This document shows, one piece after another, positions 38,911 through 47,807 of a stretch of 64,000 bases of DNA. The notes under the pieces were generated by a model. That model did not search any database, was not told the origin of the DNA, and was given only the letters and a program-made list of their open reading frames with translations. Position numbers and translations under genes: made by a program. Origin of the DNA: Bog-473 sp963738135 (lineage in GTDB: Bacteria > Actinomycetota > Acidimicrobiia > Acidimicrobiales > RAAP-2); the NCBI GenBank assembly GCA_963738135.1, contig CAVTVK010000004.1:558001-622000 (forward strand), read 5' to 3'. Position 1 is the first letter of the stretch, and every line of letters starts with the position of its first letter.

Positions 38911-39645
38911 TCAGGCGAATTCCGAGCGCTGGGAGAGCCCGACCGACCCCATCATGGGTGCGCGCGCCCTGTCCGGCCCGCGGCCCTCGTCGCGGGCCCG
39001 GTAGAACCCCAGGACCTGCAGCTCGATGGACAGGTCCACGTAGCGGAGATGGACGGTGGACGGAACGGTCAGCACCCTCGGGGCGAAATTGAGCAGCGAG
39101 GTCACCCCGGCCCGCACCAGCAGGTCGGCCACCCCCTGCGCGGCCCAGCCGGGCGTCGTGATCACGCCGATGTCAGGGCGCTCGGCGGGGCGCAGGGTGG
39201 CGATCTCGTCCATGTGGCGCACCCGCATGCTCCGGATCTCCTCTCCGACCACCGCCGGGTCGACGTCGTAGAGGGACGTGACCTGGCAGCCCCGTGAGGC
39301 GAAGCCGGCCGAGTTGGTCAGGGCGCGGCCCAGATTGCCGATGCCGACCACCGCCACGGACCAGTTCTCGTCCACCCCGAGCGCACGATCGATCTGTGCG
39401 ATCAGGAACTCGGGGTCGTAGCCCGAGCCCCGGGTGCCGAACGAACCCAGGAGCGAGAGGTCCTTGCGCACCTTGGCGGCGTTGACGCGGGCCAGGTCGG
39501 CCAGCTGCTCCGAGGAGACCGTGCTGGTGCCCCCCCGCACCAGCTCGAGCAGGATCCGCTGGTAGATCGGGAGCCGCAGCACCGTCGCCTCGGGGATCCG
39601 CCTCACTGGGGCCGCCTCGTCGGAACTCCGCCGCTCGTCGTTCAC
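38911..39645 (-). CDS. rex: Redox-sensing transcriptional repressor Rex
   Basis: Senses the NADH/NAD+ ratio and represses respiratory genes. About 244 aa: winged helix 15-80 (LPIYQRILLELVRGG, VNAAKVRKDLSLLGSFGTRG) and a Rossmann domain 85-215 (VAVVGIGNLGRALTNSAGF, DIGVITTPGWAAQGVADLLV). The last 20 residues are a polar tail. The open frame extends well upstream, but GTG 39645 gives the family length. It precedes hemA; nuo genes elsewhere in the window are expected Rex targets, but no operator was found by eye. Confidence 0.95.
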   Translation of the reverse strand: MNDERRSSDEAAPVRRIPEATVLRLPIYQRILLELVRGGTSTVSSEQLADLARVNAAKVRKDLSLLGSFGTRGSGYDPEFLIAQIDRALGVDENWSVAVVGIGNLGRALTNSAGFASRGCQVTSLYDVDPAVVGEEIRSMRVRHMDEIATLRPAERPDIGVITTPGWAAQGVADLLVRAGVTSLLNFAPRVLTVPSTVHLRYVDLSIELQVLGFYRARDEGRGPDRARAPMMGSVGLSQRSEFA

Positions 39646-39703
39646 TGCGTCGGATGGTACGAGGCCACTCCAGGCCGCACCAAACCGCCTGGCGGCGCTG
39701 CCG

Positions 39704-40582
39704 TCACCAGGCCAGGACGAGCAACTCCCCTGCGACGACATTGAGCCAGCCGGCCGCCGACGCCTCTCCGGCCACCACCGCGAGATGCCCGTTGGCGTCG
39801 ACCAGCAGTCCGAACTCCCCTTGCTGCAGCTGGCCGAAGGCGTCGACACAGCGCAGCTGTACGCCGTCGGGCACCAGCGAATGCGGCAACCCGTCGGGCG
39901 CCTCGCGTCCCGACTCGATCCGGGCCGCCAACTCGACGCACCCCGACAACGGGATGCCCGCGACGCGGGCATCGGCCACGGTCGCCGCCAGCTGCAGGTT
40001 GCCGAACCTGTCGACCCAGGTGACCTCGGTCCGCAGGCTGGCACGCCCGTCGTGCAGGCGGCCCTCTTCCACCACCCCGCCCACGAGGCGCACCAACGAC
40101 GTCGGGTCGACCGGCTCTCCGAGGTCGACGAGCGCGGCGCCCGCACAGAGGGCGGCCGCAGCCGGCGCGAAGAGATCGCGCCCGTCGAACGTCCAGCCGC
40201 GGTCGGGCGGTGCTCCCCCGCGGGCCAGCTCGACCACCCGGGCGATCGGTGCTTCGGCCGCCGCCTCGGCCGCCGCCACCAGCAGTCCGTTGTCCGGCCC
40301 GACGAAGGCCAGCAACGCGCCGGAGGGCAGCGCGACCTGCACGCCGATGCCGCGCCGCTCCGTGCCGACGCCGGGGTCGACGACGGCAAGGACGACACCG
40401 GGTCCCAGATGGGGTACCGCCCGCACCAGCGCGTGACTGCCCGCGCGCACGTCGAAGGGCGGGATGTGATGCGTCAGATCGATGACGGTGGTCCCCGGCG
40501 CCCGCGCCGCAATGACCGCGTGCACGACGCCGGCGAATTCGTCCGCGGTGCCGAAGTCGGAGAGGAAGAAGACGGTGCGCAT
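39704..40582 (-). CDS. SAM hydroxide adenosyltransferase (DUF62/SAM hydrolase family)
   Basis: Related to fluorinase and chlorinase; ordinary members split S-adenosylmethionine to adenosine and methionine with water. 292 aa. N-terminal FFLSDFGTADEFAGVVHAVI, then DLTHHIPPFDVRAGSHAL, VVDPGVGTERRGI, FVGPDNGLL and, at the start of the C-terminal barrel, VTWVDRFGNLQL. The Asp/Arg/His residues of the hydrolase type are visible. ATG 40582 gives the family start. Between proC and rex, reason unclear. Confidence 0.88.
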   Translation of the reverse strand: MRTVFFLSDFGTADEFAGVVHAVIAARAPGTTVIDLTHHIPPFDVRAGSHALVRAVPHLGPGVVLAVVDPGVGTERRGIGVQVALPSGALLAFVGPDNGLLVAAAEAAAEAPIARVVELARGGAPPDRGWTFDGRDLFAPAAAALCAGAALVDLGEPVDPTSLVRLVGGVVEEGRLHDGRASLRTEVTWVDRFGNLQLAATVADARVAGIPLSGCVELAARIESGREAPDGLPHSLVPDGVQLRCVDAFGQLQQGEFGLLVDANGHLAVVAGEASAAGWLNVVAGELLVLAW

Positions 40583-40605
40583 GGGCTCACTCGTCACGTC
40601 GACAC

Positions 40606-41421
40606 TCAGCGCTGCAGGTTGCGCGATCGCTCGGTGGCGGCCGCGACCGCCTCCATGAAGGCAGAGCGCACGGCGCGGGCCTCGAGGGTCCGGATGCCGG
40701 CGGCGGTCGTCCCCGCCGGCGAGGTCACCATGGCACGCAGGGCTTCGGGATCCCGGCCCGTCTCCTGCAGCAGGGCGGCGGAGCCGCGCATGGTCTCGAC
40801 CACGAGTGTGCGGCTGACCTCGCGCGAGAGCCCCATCTGGACGCCCGCTTCCATGAGGGCCTCGGCGACCAGGAAGAAGTAGGCCGGGCCCGAGCCGGAG
40901 AGCCCGGTCACCGCATCTTGCAGGCGCTCGGGCAGTCGGACGACCGTCCCCACGGCGGAGAGCACGTCCTCGGCCCAAGCCAGGTCCCGCGAGGTGGCGA
41001 ACGACCCGCCCGAAATTGCGGTCACGCCGGCGCCCACCAGGGCGGGCGTGTTGGGCATCGCCCGCACGACCGACGGCTCACCGCCGAGCGCGGACTCGAG
41101 GCGCACCGCAGGGACCCCGGCCACAATGGAGAGCAGGCGCGTCACCCCGGTGGCGCCGAGGGCACGGCAGGCCGCCTCCGCCACATCGGGCTTCACCGCC
41201 AGGACGGCGCCGGCGATCCGCTCGCCGCCGTCGTCGAGCAGGCCGGCCTCGGGGGCGGGGAGGAGGCGCACACCCGGGAAGGCCTCGGCCAGCTCCTCGC
41301 GGCGTTCCGCCGCCGGCTCCACCACGGCCACGTCGGCCGCACCGGCCCACCCCGAACGGAGCAGGCCGCCGAGGAGAGCGCTCCCCATCTTCCCGCCACC
41401 GACAATGAGCAGGTTGGGCAC
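40606..41421 (-). CDS. proC: Pyrroline-5-carboxylate reductase
   Basis: Last step of proline synthesis with NAD(P)H. 271 aa. N-terminal fold LLIVGGGKMGSALLGGLLRS, cofactor loop AVKPDV, RAMPNTPALVGAGVTAI, and the C-terminal signature GLSGSGPAYFFLVAEALMEA plus VTSPAGTTAAGI. Lies in the run between ybjN and the SAM hydrolase with short gaps. Confidence 0.96.
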   Translation of the reverse strand: MPNLLIVGGGKMGSALLGGLLRSGWAGAADVAVVEPAAERREELAEAFPGVRLLPAPEAGLLDDGGERIAGAVLAVKPDVAEAACRALGATGVTRLLSIVAGVPAVRLESALGGEPSVVRAMPNTPALVGAGVTAISGGSFATSRDLAWAEDVLSAVGTVVRLPERLQDAVTGLSGSGPAYFFLVAEALMEAGVQMGLSREVSRTLVVETMRGSAALLQETGRDPEALRAMVTSPAGTTAAGIRTLEARAVRSAFMEAVAAATERSRNLQR

Positions 41422-41454
41422 GGTCGCGACGTTACCGAGCGCGCGGGCGTCGCG

Positions 41455-41946
41455 TCAGCGGCGGGGGCGGCGGCGGTAGGTCGAAGGGTGGGCCAGGGTC
41501 ATGGCGGTCGGGAAGTGGTCGTCGGTGTAGACCACCGACGCCCCGGCGATGCGGTCCAGCTCGTCGTCGTCGATGAGGCGTGCCGGCACCCGGCCGACCA
41601 GGTACACGGCGTCCTCGGGACCGAGCGCGAACGACATGCCGAACAGCTGGCTGTTGCGCCGCAGGAGGTACGCAAAGACCTCCTCCTTGTGCTCCTCGGG
41701 TGCGGGCATGAACTGCGCCTCGTGCCACAGCGTGCGCTGCTTGAGGGTGAACCACACCGTGATGAAGTCCTTCTCGTCGCCCTTGAAGCGGAGATACCAC
41801 TGGAACGACGCGGTGCGATCGGTCACCTCCTGGCGCTCGGCCGCCACCAAGGGCCCGTCCGCCGCCAGCTCGCGTGCGGCCCAGGCGTCGATGCAGGCGA
41901 CGGCGGCCGCCATCTCCTCGTCGGCGGGGAGGTCGACGGTCGGCAT
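41455..41946 (-). CDS. YbjN domain protein next to mshA
   Basis: 163 aa protein of the YbjN family (type III secretion chaperone-like fold), function unsettled. Visible parts: WYLRFKGDEKDFITVWFTLK, LLRRNSQLFGMSFALGPED, YLVGRVPARLIDDDELDRI. In mycobacteria the same gene follows mshA (Rv0486-Rv0487), so the pair is an old actinobacterial unit. ATG 41946 is 32 bases after the mshA stop. Confidence 0.85.
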   Translation of the reverse strand: MPTVDLPADEEMAAAVACIDAWAARELAADGPLVAAERQEVTDRTASFQWYLRFKGDEKDFITVWFTLKQRTLWHEAQFMPAPEEHKEEVFAYLLRRNSQLFGMSFALGPEDAVYLVGRVPARLIDDDELDRIAGASVVYTDDHFPTAMTLAHPSTYRRRPRR

Positions 41947-41978
41947 GGCGCGGCGGTCGGTGGGGCGGGACGGTGCGC

Positions 41979-43235
41979 TCAGCCGCACTCGACGAGACGG
42001 CTCGAGGCCAGCTCGTCGTGCAGCTCGACCAAGGTGCGGGCCGCGGCGCGCCAGGTATAACGGCGGGCCCGCAGCACCGAGGCGGTGGAGAGCCGCTCGG
42101 CCGCCAGCGGCTCGTCGAAGACCTTGCGCACGGCGGCGGCGTAGGCCACCGGGTCGGGGTCGTCCACCAGGTAGCCGGTGTGCCCGTGGTCGACGAGCGT
42201 GGTCAACCCGCCGACGGCCGAGGCGACGATCGGGGTCCCGCAGGCGGCCGCCTCCAGCGCCACCAGGCCGAAGGACTCGGAGCGGCTGGGCACGATGCAC
42301 ACGTCCGCCGCCCGGTAGTAGGACGACAGCAGCTCGTGCGGTTGGGGTGCGACGAAGTGCACGTACTGGCGCACGCCGCGGGCGTCGGCCACGTCGTAGA
42401 GGTTCTGCAGCGACTTCTCCCCGTGCGGGCCGCTCGGGCCACCGACGACAACGAGGCGATACGGCTCCCCGCCGCTCTCGCGCAGCTCGGCCAGCGTCTC
42501 GATCGCCGCGTCCGCACACTTCAGCGGTTGGATGCGACCGACGAAGAGGAGGAGCCGCCCGTCGAGCGGCAGACCGAGGGCGCGGCGGGCTTGCGGCCGG
42601 TGGCCGGGACCGAAGAAGGCGTGGTCCACGCCGGGAGGCACGATGCGGATGCGCCCGGGGTCGCCGCCGTAGAGCGAGGCGATCTGCTCCGCCTCGACGG
42701 TGCAGGACGCCAGGACGGCGTCGGAGCAGTCGATGATGGACGCTTCGGCCTCGGCCCGGCGGTGCGGCATGTCGGCCTCCACCTCCTCGGGCACGGACTC
42801 GGCCTTGACGCGGTCGAGGGTGTGGAACGTGCACACGAGAGGGAGGTTCAGCTGGTGCTTGATCACATGCCCCGAGAGCCCGGACAGCCAGTAGTTGGCG
42901 TGCACCGAGGTGTAGGGCAGCTCGCCGGCCGCGGGCGCGGCGGCCATGCGGTCGAGCACGTGGGCCGTGAACTCGTCGACCACCGTGGGGAGTGATTCCT
43001 TGGGCACGGCGTGGAGCGGTCCGGCCGGGACGTAGTGGACCCGCAGACCGGGCTCGACGTCGATGACGGGCGGCAGATCCGGAGACCAGGCCCTGGTGAA
43101 CACGTCACAGGCCACGTCGGAGCGGGCCAGGGCCGAGGTCAGCTCCCGCACGTAGACGTTCATGCCACCGCCGTCGCCCGTGCCCGGCTGGGCCAGGGGT
43201 GACGTGTGCAGGGAGAGGACCGCGAGCCGGCGCAT
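41979..43235 (-). CDS. mshA: D-inositol-3-phosphate glycosyltransferase, mycothiol synthesis
   Basis: GT4 glycosyltransferase that joins UDP-GlcNAc to inositol-3-phosphate, the first step of mycothiol synthesis. 418 aa. Sugar acceptor loop GDGGGMNVYVRELTSALARS, VHANYWLSG, FHTLDRVKA, and the donor site PSRSESFGLVALEAAACGTP with the ExxxxxxxE motif. Neighbour ybjN supports MshA rather than another GT4. A -10 box sits nine bases before ATG 43235. Confidence 0.94.
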   Translation of the reverse strand: MRRLAVLSLHTSPLAQPGTGDGGGMNVYVRELTSALARSDVACDVFTRAWSPDLPPVIDVEPGLRVHYVPAGPLHAVPKESLPTVVDEFTAHVLDRMAAAPAAGELPYTSVHANYWLSGLSGHVIKHQLNLPLVCTFHTLDRVKAESVPEEVEADMPHRRAEAEASIIDCSDAVLASCTVEAEQIASLYGGDPGRIRIVPPGVDHAFFGPGHRPQARRALGLPLDGRLLLFVGRIQPLKCADAAIETLAELRESGGEPYRLVVVGGPSGPHGEKSLQNLYDVADARGVRQYVHFVAPQPHELLSSYYRAADVCIVPSRSESFGLVALEAAACGTPIVASAVGGLTTLVDHGHTGYLVDDPDPVAYAAAVRKVFDEPLAAERLSTASVLRARRYTWRAAARTLVELHDELASSRLVECG

Positions 43236-43244
43236 GGCGTTGAG

Positions 43245-43250
43245 AGCCTA
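43245..43250 (-). promoter_or_regulatory. -10 box before mshA
   Basis: TAGGCT on the minus strand, nine bases before the ATG of mshA. It suggests a leaderless or very short-leader message. No clear -35. Confidence 0.45.
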
Positions 43251-43303
43251 CCGGCGGCCGCGAAAATCGCTCCGGCCGGGCCTGCGGGGCGTGCCTGGAC
43301 GGC

Positions 43304-43756
43304 TCAAGCGGAGGCGTGCTCGGCCGGGGCGGGCGGCTCGGTTGCGCCGGGTGTCCTGGCCTCGGCCGGCGCACTGGCGTCGCCCGGTTTCGGCTCCCCC
43401 GACTCGTCCTCGTACTCGCGACGGAAGGAGAGGTAGATCCGCACGAGGGCCTGCTTCTGCTCCTCGCTGATCGACTGGTCGGCCATGATGGCCCGGGTCA
43501 GGTCAGGCGTTCCGGACGGCGGCTCGAGGATCCCGGCCTGCACGTAGAGCGTCTCGGCCGAGATGCGCAGTGCCTTGGCGATCTGCTGGAGGATCTCGGC
43601 CGACGGGCGGCGCAGCCCCCGCTCGATCTGGCTCAGGTACGGATTGGAGATCCCGGCCAACTCGGACAACCGCCGCAGCGAGAGCCGGGCCGATCCCCGC
43701 TGCTCCCGGATGAACGTTCCCAGATCGAGCCAGCGGTCCTTGGGGTCCGTGCTCAC
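43304..43756 (-). CDS. XRE-family regulator, Rv0474-like
   Basis: DNA-binding protein of 150 aa. The Cro/CI helix-turn-helix is at residues 14-70 (FIREQRGSARLSLRRLSELA, SNPYLSQIERGLRRPS), followed by ALRISAETLYVQAGIL and a helical part with SEEQKQALVRIYLSF. The last 35 residues are Pro/Ala/Glu-rich. The layout matches mycobacterial Rv0474. GTG 43756 lies seven bases after a -10 box. Leads the minus-strand run; its targets are unknown. Confidence 0.85.
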   Translation of the reverse strand: MSTDPKDRWLDLGTFIREQRGSARLSLRRLSELAGISNPYLSQIERGLRRPSAEILQQIAKALRISAETLYVQAGILEPPSGTPDLTRAIMADQSISEEQKQALVRIYLSFRREYEDESGEPKPGDASAPAEARTPGATEPPAPAEHASA

Positions 43757-43763
43757 TCCTGCA

Positions 43764-43769
43764 AGCGTA
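43764..43769 (-). promoter_or_regulatory. -10 box before the XRE gene
   Basis: TACGCT on the minus strand, then seven bases and GTG 43756. The layout fits leaderless transcription, although GCAGGA could also serve as a weak ribosome site. Confidence 0.5.
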
Positions 43770-43817
43770 CCGCCGGAGGGGGATGCGGCCGTGTCCCCCC
43801 GGCGTCAGGCGCAGTGC

Positions 43818-43865
43818 GGTCGCAGCTTCGGCCCGCGTCTGGTCGGCGTCTGGTCGCAGCTTCGG
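43818..43865. repeat. Direct repeat between XRE and sodA
   Basis: GGTCGCAGCTTCGG occurs at 43818-43831 and again at 43852-43865, 34 bases apart, with CGTCTGGTCG also repeated between them. It lies in the divergent regulatory gap and could be a regulator site or a small duplication. Confidence 0.7.
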
Positions 43866-43894
43866 GCCTGGTCGTACGGCCGTTGGATCCCGGG

Positions 43895-43922
43895 TTGGGA
43901 TATCGCCGCCTTCGGGTATGGT
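43895..43922 (+). promoter_or_regulatory. Promoter of the superoxide dismutase gene
   Basis: TTGGGA (43895-43900), a 16-base spacer, then TATGGT (43917-43922). The transcript would start about 45 bases before ATG 43976, leaving room for the GAGGA ribosome site. Confidence 0.55.
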
Positions 43923-43975
43923 CCAGCACGCAGGACCACGACGACCGCACGACGACCCCCACCGAGGAGATCACC

Positions 43976-44590
43976 ATGGCCGAGTACACGCTCCCAGACC
44001 TGCCGTACGACTACGCCGCACTCGAGCCGCACGTCTCGGCACAGATCATGGAGCTCCATCACGACAAGCACCACGCCGCCTACGTCACCGGCGCCAACCA
44101 GACGCTCGAAAAGATGGCCGCCGCCCGCGACAAGGACGACTTCGGCGCCATCGTGGGGCTCGAGAAGACGCTCGCCTTCCACATCTCCGGCCACGTGCTG
44201 CACTCCATCTTCTGGAACAACCAGAGCCCCGACGGCGGCGACAAGCCCGATGGCGCGCTGGGATCGGCCATCGACGAGAACTTCGGCTCCTTCGACAAGT
44301 TCAAGGCGCATTTCACCCAGGCCACGTCGACGATCCAGGGCTCGGGCTGGGGCGTGCTGGCCTACGAGCCTCTCGCCGGCCGACTGATCGTCGAGCAGGT
44401 CTACGACCACCAGGGCAATGTCGGCAACGGGTCGGTCCCGCTTCTCGTCTTCGACGCCTGGGAGCACGCCTTCTATCTGCAGTACAAGAACGTGAAGGCC
44501 GACTTCTTCGCCGCGCTGTGGAACGTCGTCAACTGGTCCGACGTGGCGAGCCGTCTCGCCGCCGCCAAGAAGCTGACGATCGCCGGCTAG
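43976..44590 (+). CDS. Superoxide dismutase, Fe/Mn type
   Basis: Cytoplasmic dismutase of 204 aa. Metal ligands: His in MELHHDKHHAAYV, His in HISGHVLHSIFW, Asp and His in FDAWEHAFYLQY. Length and order are standard. The metal (Fe or Mn) cannot be told from sequence by eye. ATG 43976 follows GAGGA. The frame is open upstream but without similarity. The codons of its C-terminus (KKLTIAG) are repeated just after the stop. Confidence 0.96.
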   Translation: MAEYTLPDLPYDYAALEPHVSAQIMELHHDKHHAAYVTGANQTLEKMAAARDKDDFGAIVGLEKTLAFHISGHVLHSIFWNNQSPDGGDKPDGALGSAIDENFGSFDKFKAHFTQATSTIQGSGWGVLAYEPLAGRLIVEQVYDHQGNVGNGSVPLLVFDAWEHAFYLQYKNVKADFFAALWNVVNWSDVASRLAAAKKLTIAG

Positions 44591-44627
44591 CAGGAAGCAA
44601 GAAGCAAGAAGCTCACGTTCGCCGGCT
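44567..44627 (+). repeat. Duplicated sodA tail
   Basis: The last 22 bases of the coding end (44567-44588) recur at 44606-44627 with two changes, separated by a short AAGCAAG repeat array. It looks like a local duplication that left a copy of the C-terminal codons in the 3' flank. Confidence 0.7.
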
Positions 44628-44685
44628 CGTCAGGGGGCCCCGACTGGGGCACCCCGGCGCCGGGCGCCTGTGGGGCCGCGCCCGA

Positions 44686-44874
44686 TCAGGCCACGGTGAG
44701 GTGCTGCTCGCAGAAGGTGCGGGAGGGGTCACGCTCGAGATCGGCATCGGGGACCGGTGCACCGCAGGTCTCGCACTGTCCGTAGGTGCCCTCGCTCAGG
44801 CGCTCGAGAGCGCGGTCGACGCCGTCGAGGACGGCTGAAGCCCGGGTCAGCTCGGATTCATAGCGCTCCTCCAC
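44686..44874 (-). CDS. Short DksA/TraR-type zinc-finger protein
   Basis: 62 aa. A helix (VEERYESELTRASAVLDGVD) leads into a DksA/TraR finger: CETCGAPVPDADLERDPS then CEQH, that is CxxC-x17-CxxH, with His in place of the usual fourth Cys. Family members bind RNA polymerase or act in stress control. GTG 44874 lies eight bases after TACCCT, a good -10, so I take this start although the frame stays open upstream. Convergent with sodA. Confidence 0.7.
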   Translation of the reverse strand: MEERYESELTRASAVLDGVDRALERLSEGTYGQCETCGAPVPDADLERDPSRTFCEQHLTVA

Positions 44875-44882
44875 AAACCAGC

Positions 44883-44888
44883 AGGGTA
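44883..44888 (-). promoter_or_regulatory. -10 box before the DksA/TraR-like gene
   Basis: TACCCT on the minus strand, eight bases before GTG 44874, again the leaderless spacing. Confidence 0.45.
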
Positions 44889-44985
44889 GCGTCGGAATCG
44901 TGCCTGGCGGTGACGGACGGCGAACGGCGCGCAGTCCCAGCTTGTTTAGGGGTTGCGGTGCAGGGGCAGAAGGACGGCAACCGGC

Positions 44986-47746
44986 ATGAACGGCCCCAAT
45001 TCGACGGGGGGAGAGGCCACGGCCGAGATGCGCTCCATCACCACACCGGCTGGTGCCACCCGCCGGTTCCCGGCAACGACTGCGGCCGTCGGCCAGGCGC
45101 GCCGGTTCCTGCTCAGCCTGCTGCCCCCCGGCGCCCCGGGCGAAGACTCGGACGCGCTCGTGCTGATGCTCTCGGAGCTGGCGACCAACGCTGTGCAGCA
45201 CGCCGCAACCGGGTTCGAGGTCGTCGTCCACGTCGCGCCCGATTGCGGTCACGTGCGGGTCGAGGTCAGCGACAGCGCCGGCGGGTTCCCGGCGCCATCG
45301 GAACAGGTCGCGGACGCGCCACACGGGCGCGGCTTGCACATCGTCGCGCGCGCTGGCCGACACCTGGGGCATCGAGATGCAGCGCGACCGGCCCGGCAAG
45401 ACAGTGTGGTTCTCCCTACCCTTGTCGGGGGGACCCTTGTCGGCCGGCGACGGGAACGGCCCGCCGACCAGTCCCGAGGCACGATCCGACGTCGCGGCGG
45501 CGCACGTCGACGTGACGAGCGGGGCGGCGGTGCGGGCCGTGGCGCAGGTGGCGACGGAACCGGCAGGCATTGAGCCCACCGTGCCCATCCAAGGCGTGCG
45601 GCTGGTGCTCGACGGGCTGCGCGACGCGGTCGTGGTCACCGACGACCAGGGCCAGATTCGCTATGTGAATGCAGCCGCCGAGGATTTGCTGGGCTGGCCC
45701 CGCGGTGCCTTGATAGGTCGACCGGTCTTCGACCTCGTACCCGATTCCCTCACCGCGACGGTGGGCGACGACTACGGGGCGTTCGTGCGTTCCCAGGCCC
45801 CGGACCTCGTCGGGCGCCCCCTCGACGTCGACATCAAGCGCGCCGACGGCACAGAGGTCCGCACCGAGTTGGTCATCAGTATCTTCGACCACCCGCTGGT
45901 CGGTCCCGTGGTCGTGGGCATCATCCGCCCCCGCGACGAGAAGAAGTTGCAGCGCTGGTCGGAGCTGACGACAGAGCTCCTCGAGATCCTCGCCGATGCC
46001 CCGATCGACGAGCCCCCGGCCGAGCGGCTCCTGTCGACCCTGGGCCGGCGACTCGACTGGGACGTGACGACGCTGTGGACGTTCTCGGCCAACCAGAGGC
46101 TGGTGTGCCGACACGTCTGGACGCGCACACCGAGCGTCGCGCCCGCCTTCGCGTTGGAGAAGGCGGCCGACCCGACAAGCGGGAGCGGGGGTCTCCCCCG
46201 GTGGGTCTCGGAGCACGGCGAACCCCTGTGGATCGCCGATCTCGTGGCCGACCAGCGCTTCGTGACGGGCTCGCTGGTGGAGGACGGGCTGCAGAGCGCC
46301 TACGCCTTCCCGGTCCGCTACCACGGCGCCTGCGTGGGGATCGTGAAGATGCTGAGCCGTCGCCCGCGTGAGCGCGACCCTTCCGTCGTCGAGCTCATGG
46401 ATGCAGTGGGCGACCACCTGGGAGAACTGCTCCACGCGTCGGCGCAGGCGACCGAGCGTGAGCATCTCGTCGAGGAACTGCTCGAAGCCCGCCGTCGCAA
46501 CGAATTTCTCCTCCTGGCCACCCAGGTGCTCTCCGAAGTCGTCGACTACCGAAAGATGGTGGAGCGCCTGGCCCAGATCTCGGTCCCCGTCATGGCCGAC
46601 CTGTGCCTGATCGACATCGTGGACGAGGACGGCCAGATGCGACGGATGGCGGCCTGGCACGCCGACCCGGAGAAGCGTGCGCTCACCGAGGAGCTCCGGG
46701 CGTCCTACCCGCCCGAACCCAACGGCGTCCATCCGGCCATGGAGGTCATGCGCAGCGGCCGGTCGATGTGGAGCGCCAAAGTCGACGACGACTTCCTGCG
46801 CAAGGCCAGTCGCGACGAGCGCCATTTCGACATCCTCAAGACACTCGGCTTCACGTCGTACGTCACGGTGCCGCTCCGCCTACGCGACGAACAGGTCCTC
46901 GGAACGGTGAGCCTCGTCTCCGCCGGCTCGGGTCGCAGCTTCTCCGAGAAGGATCTCGGCCTGGCCGAGCAGCTGGCCGAACAGGTCAGCTCCGTCGTCA
47001 TCAGGGCCCGGGCCTATGACCGCGAACGGCGGATATCGCACGAGCTACAGCGGCACCTGCTGCCCGATGCCATCCCGGCCATCGGCGGGTGGGACGTGGC
47101 GGCCCGCTACCGGCCGGCGGGCGTCGGCGTCGAAGTCGGTGGTGACTGGTACGACGTCGTGCCCATCACCGAGCACCTCGTCGCCCTCGTCGTCGGGGAC
47201 GTGGAGGGCCACGACCTCGGGGCGGCGCGGATCATGAGTCGCCTGCGCCACACCCTGGGACTGCTTCTGCTCGAAGAGCGGGCGCCCGGCGCGGCACTGC
47301 AGCGGCTCAACCGGGTCTCCCTGGCCGGCGTCGGAGGACGCCTGGCCACTGCTCTGGTCGGCATCCTCGACACCCGGACCGGGTCGATCACACTCTCCTC
47401 CGCCGGCCATCCCTCCCCCGTACTCGTCGAGTCGGGTCAGGCCGTCGAGCTCCCCGTGCCACCAGGGCCACCGCTGGGCGTGCAGCACTGCGACTACAAG
47501 GACCACGAGTTCCTGCTGGACCGGGGCTGCCTCGTGATGTTCACGGACGGCCTGGTGGAGCGGCGCGGGAGCCATCTCGACGAGCGCTTCGCCCTGCTCG
47601 AGACGTCGCTGCGCGCCTCCCCCAGCAGCGATCCCGGCCGGGTGGCGGACTTCGTCATCGATGCCATGACCTCCGACACGCGCAGCTCGGACGACATCGT
47701 CGTGCTGACCGCCCGACGCCAAGGAGACGACCCCGGACTGATTTGA
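44986..47746 (+). CDS. ATPase-PAS-GAF-GAF-PP2C partner-switch protein (frameshifted)
   Basis: About 919 aa after removing one extra base near 45345. Domains: RsbW-like ATPase 20-135 (LSELATNAVQHA, VSDSAGGFP, HGRGLHIVRALADTWGIE), PAS about 200-310 (VVVTDDQGQIRYVNAAAEDL), GAF 330-480, second GAF 510-660, and SpoIIE/PP2C phosphatase 690-910 (VGGDWYDVVP, VVGDVEGHDLGAARIMSRL, FTDGLVERR, SSDDIVVLTARR). Such proteins act on anti-sigma antagonists (STAS proteins), by phosphorylating with the ATPase part and dephosphorylating with PP2C. A STAS protein lies at 63168. ATG 44986 has GAAGGA 12 bases upstream. Confidence 0.85.
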
Positions 47747-47807
47747 GCGCCGGATACCCCTCTGTCTCAGCACTTCCTAGTGTGAAGGCGTGCACAAGGA
47801 GGCAGCC

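Noticed and set aside
38832..39703. Rex operator near rex, hemA or nuoA
   Set aside because: No TTGTGAA-type inverted repeat was found in these gaps by eye; an autoregulatory site cannot be claimed.
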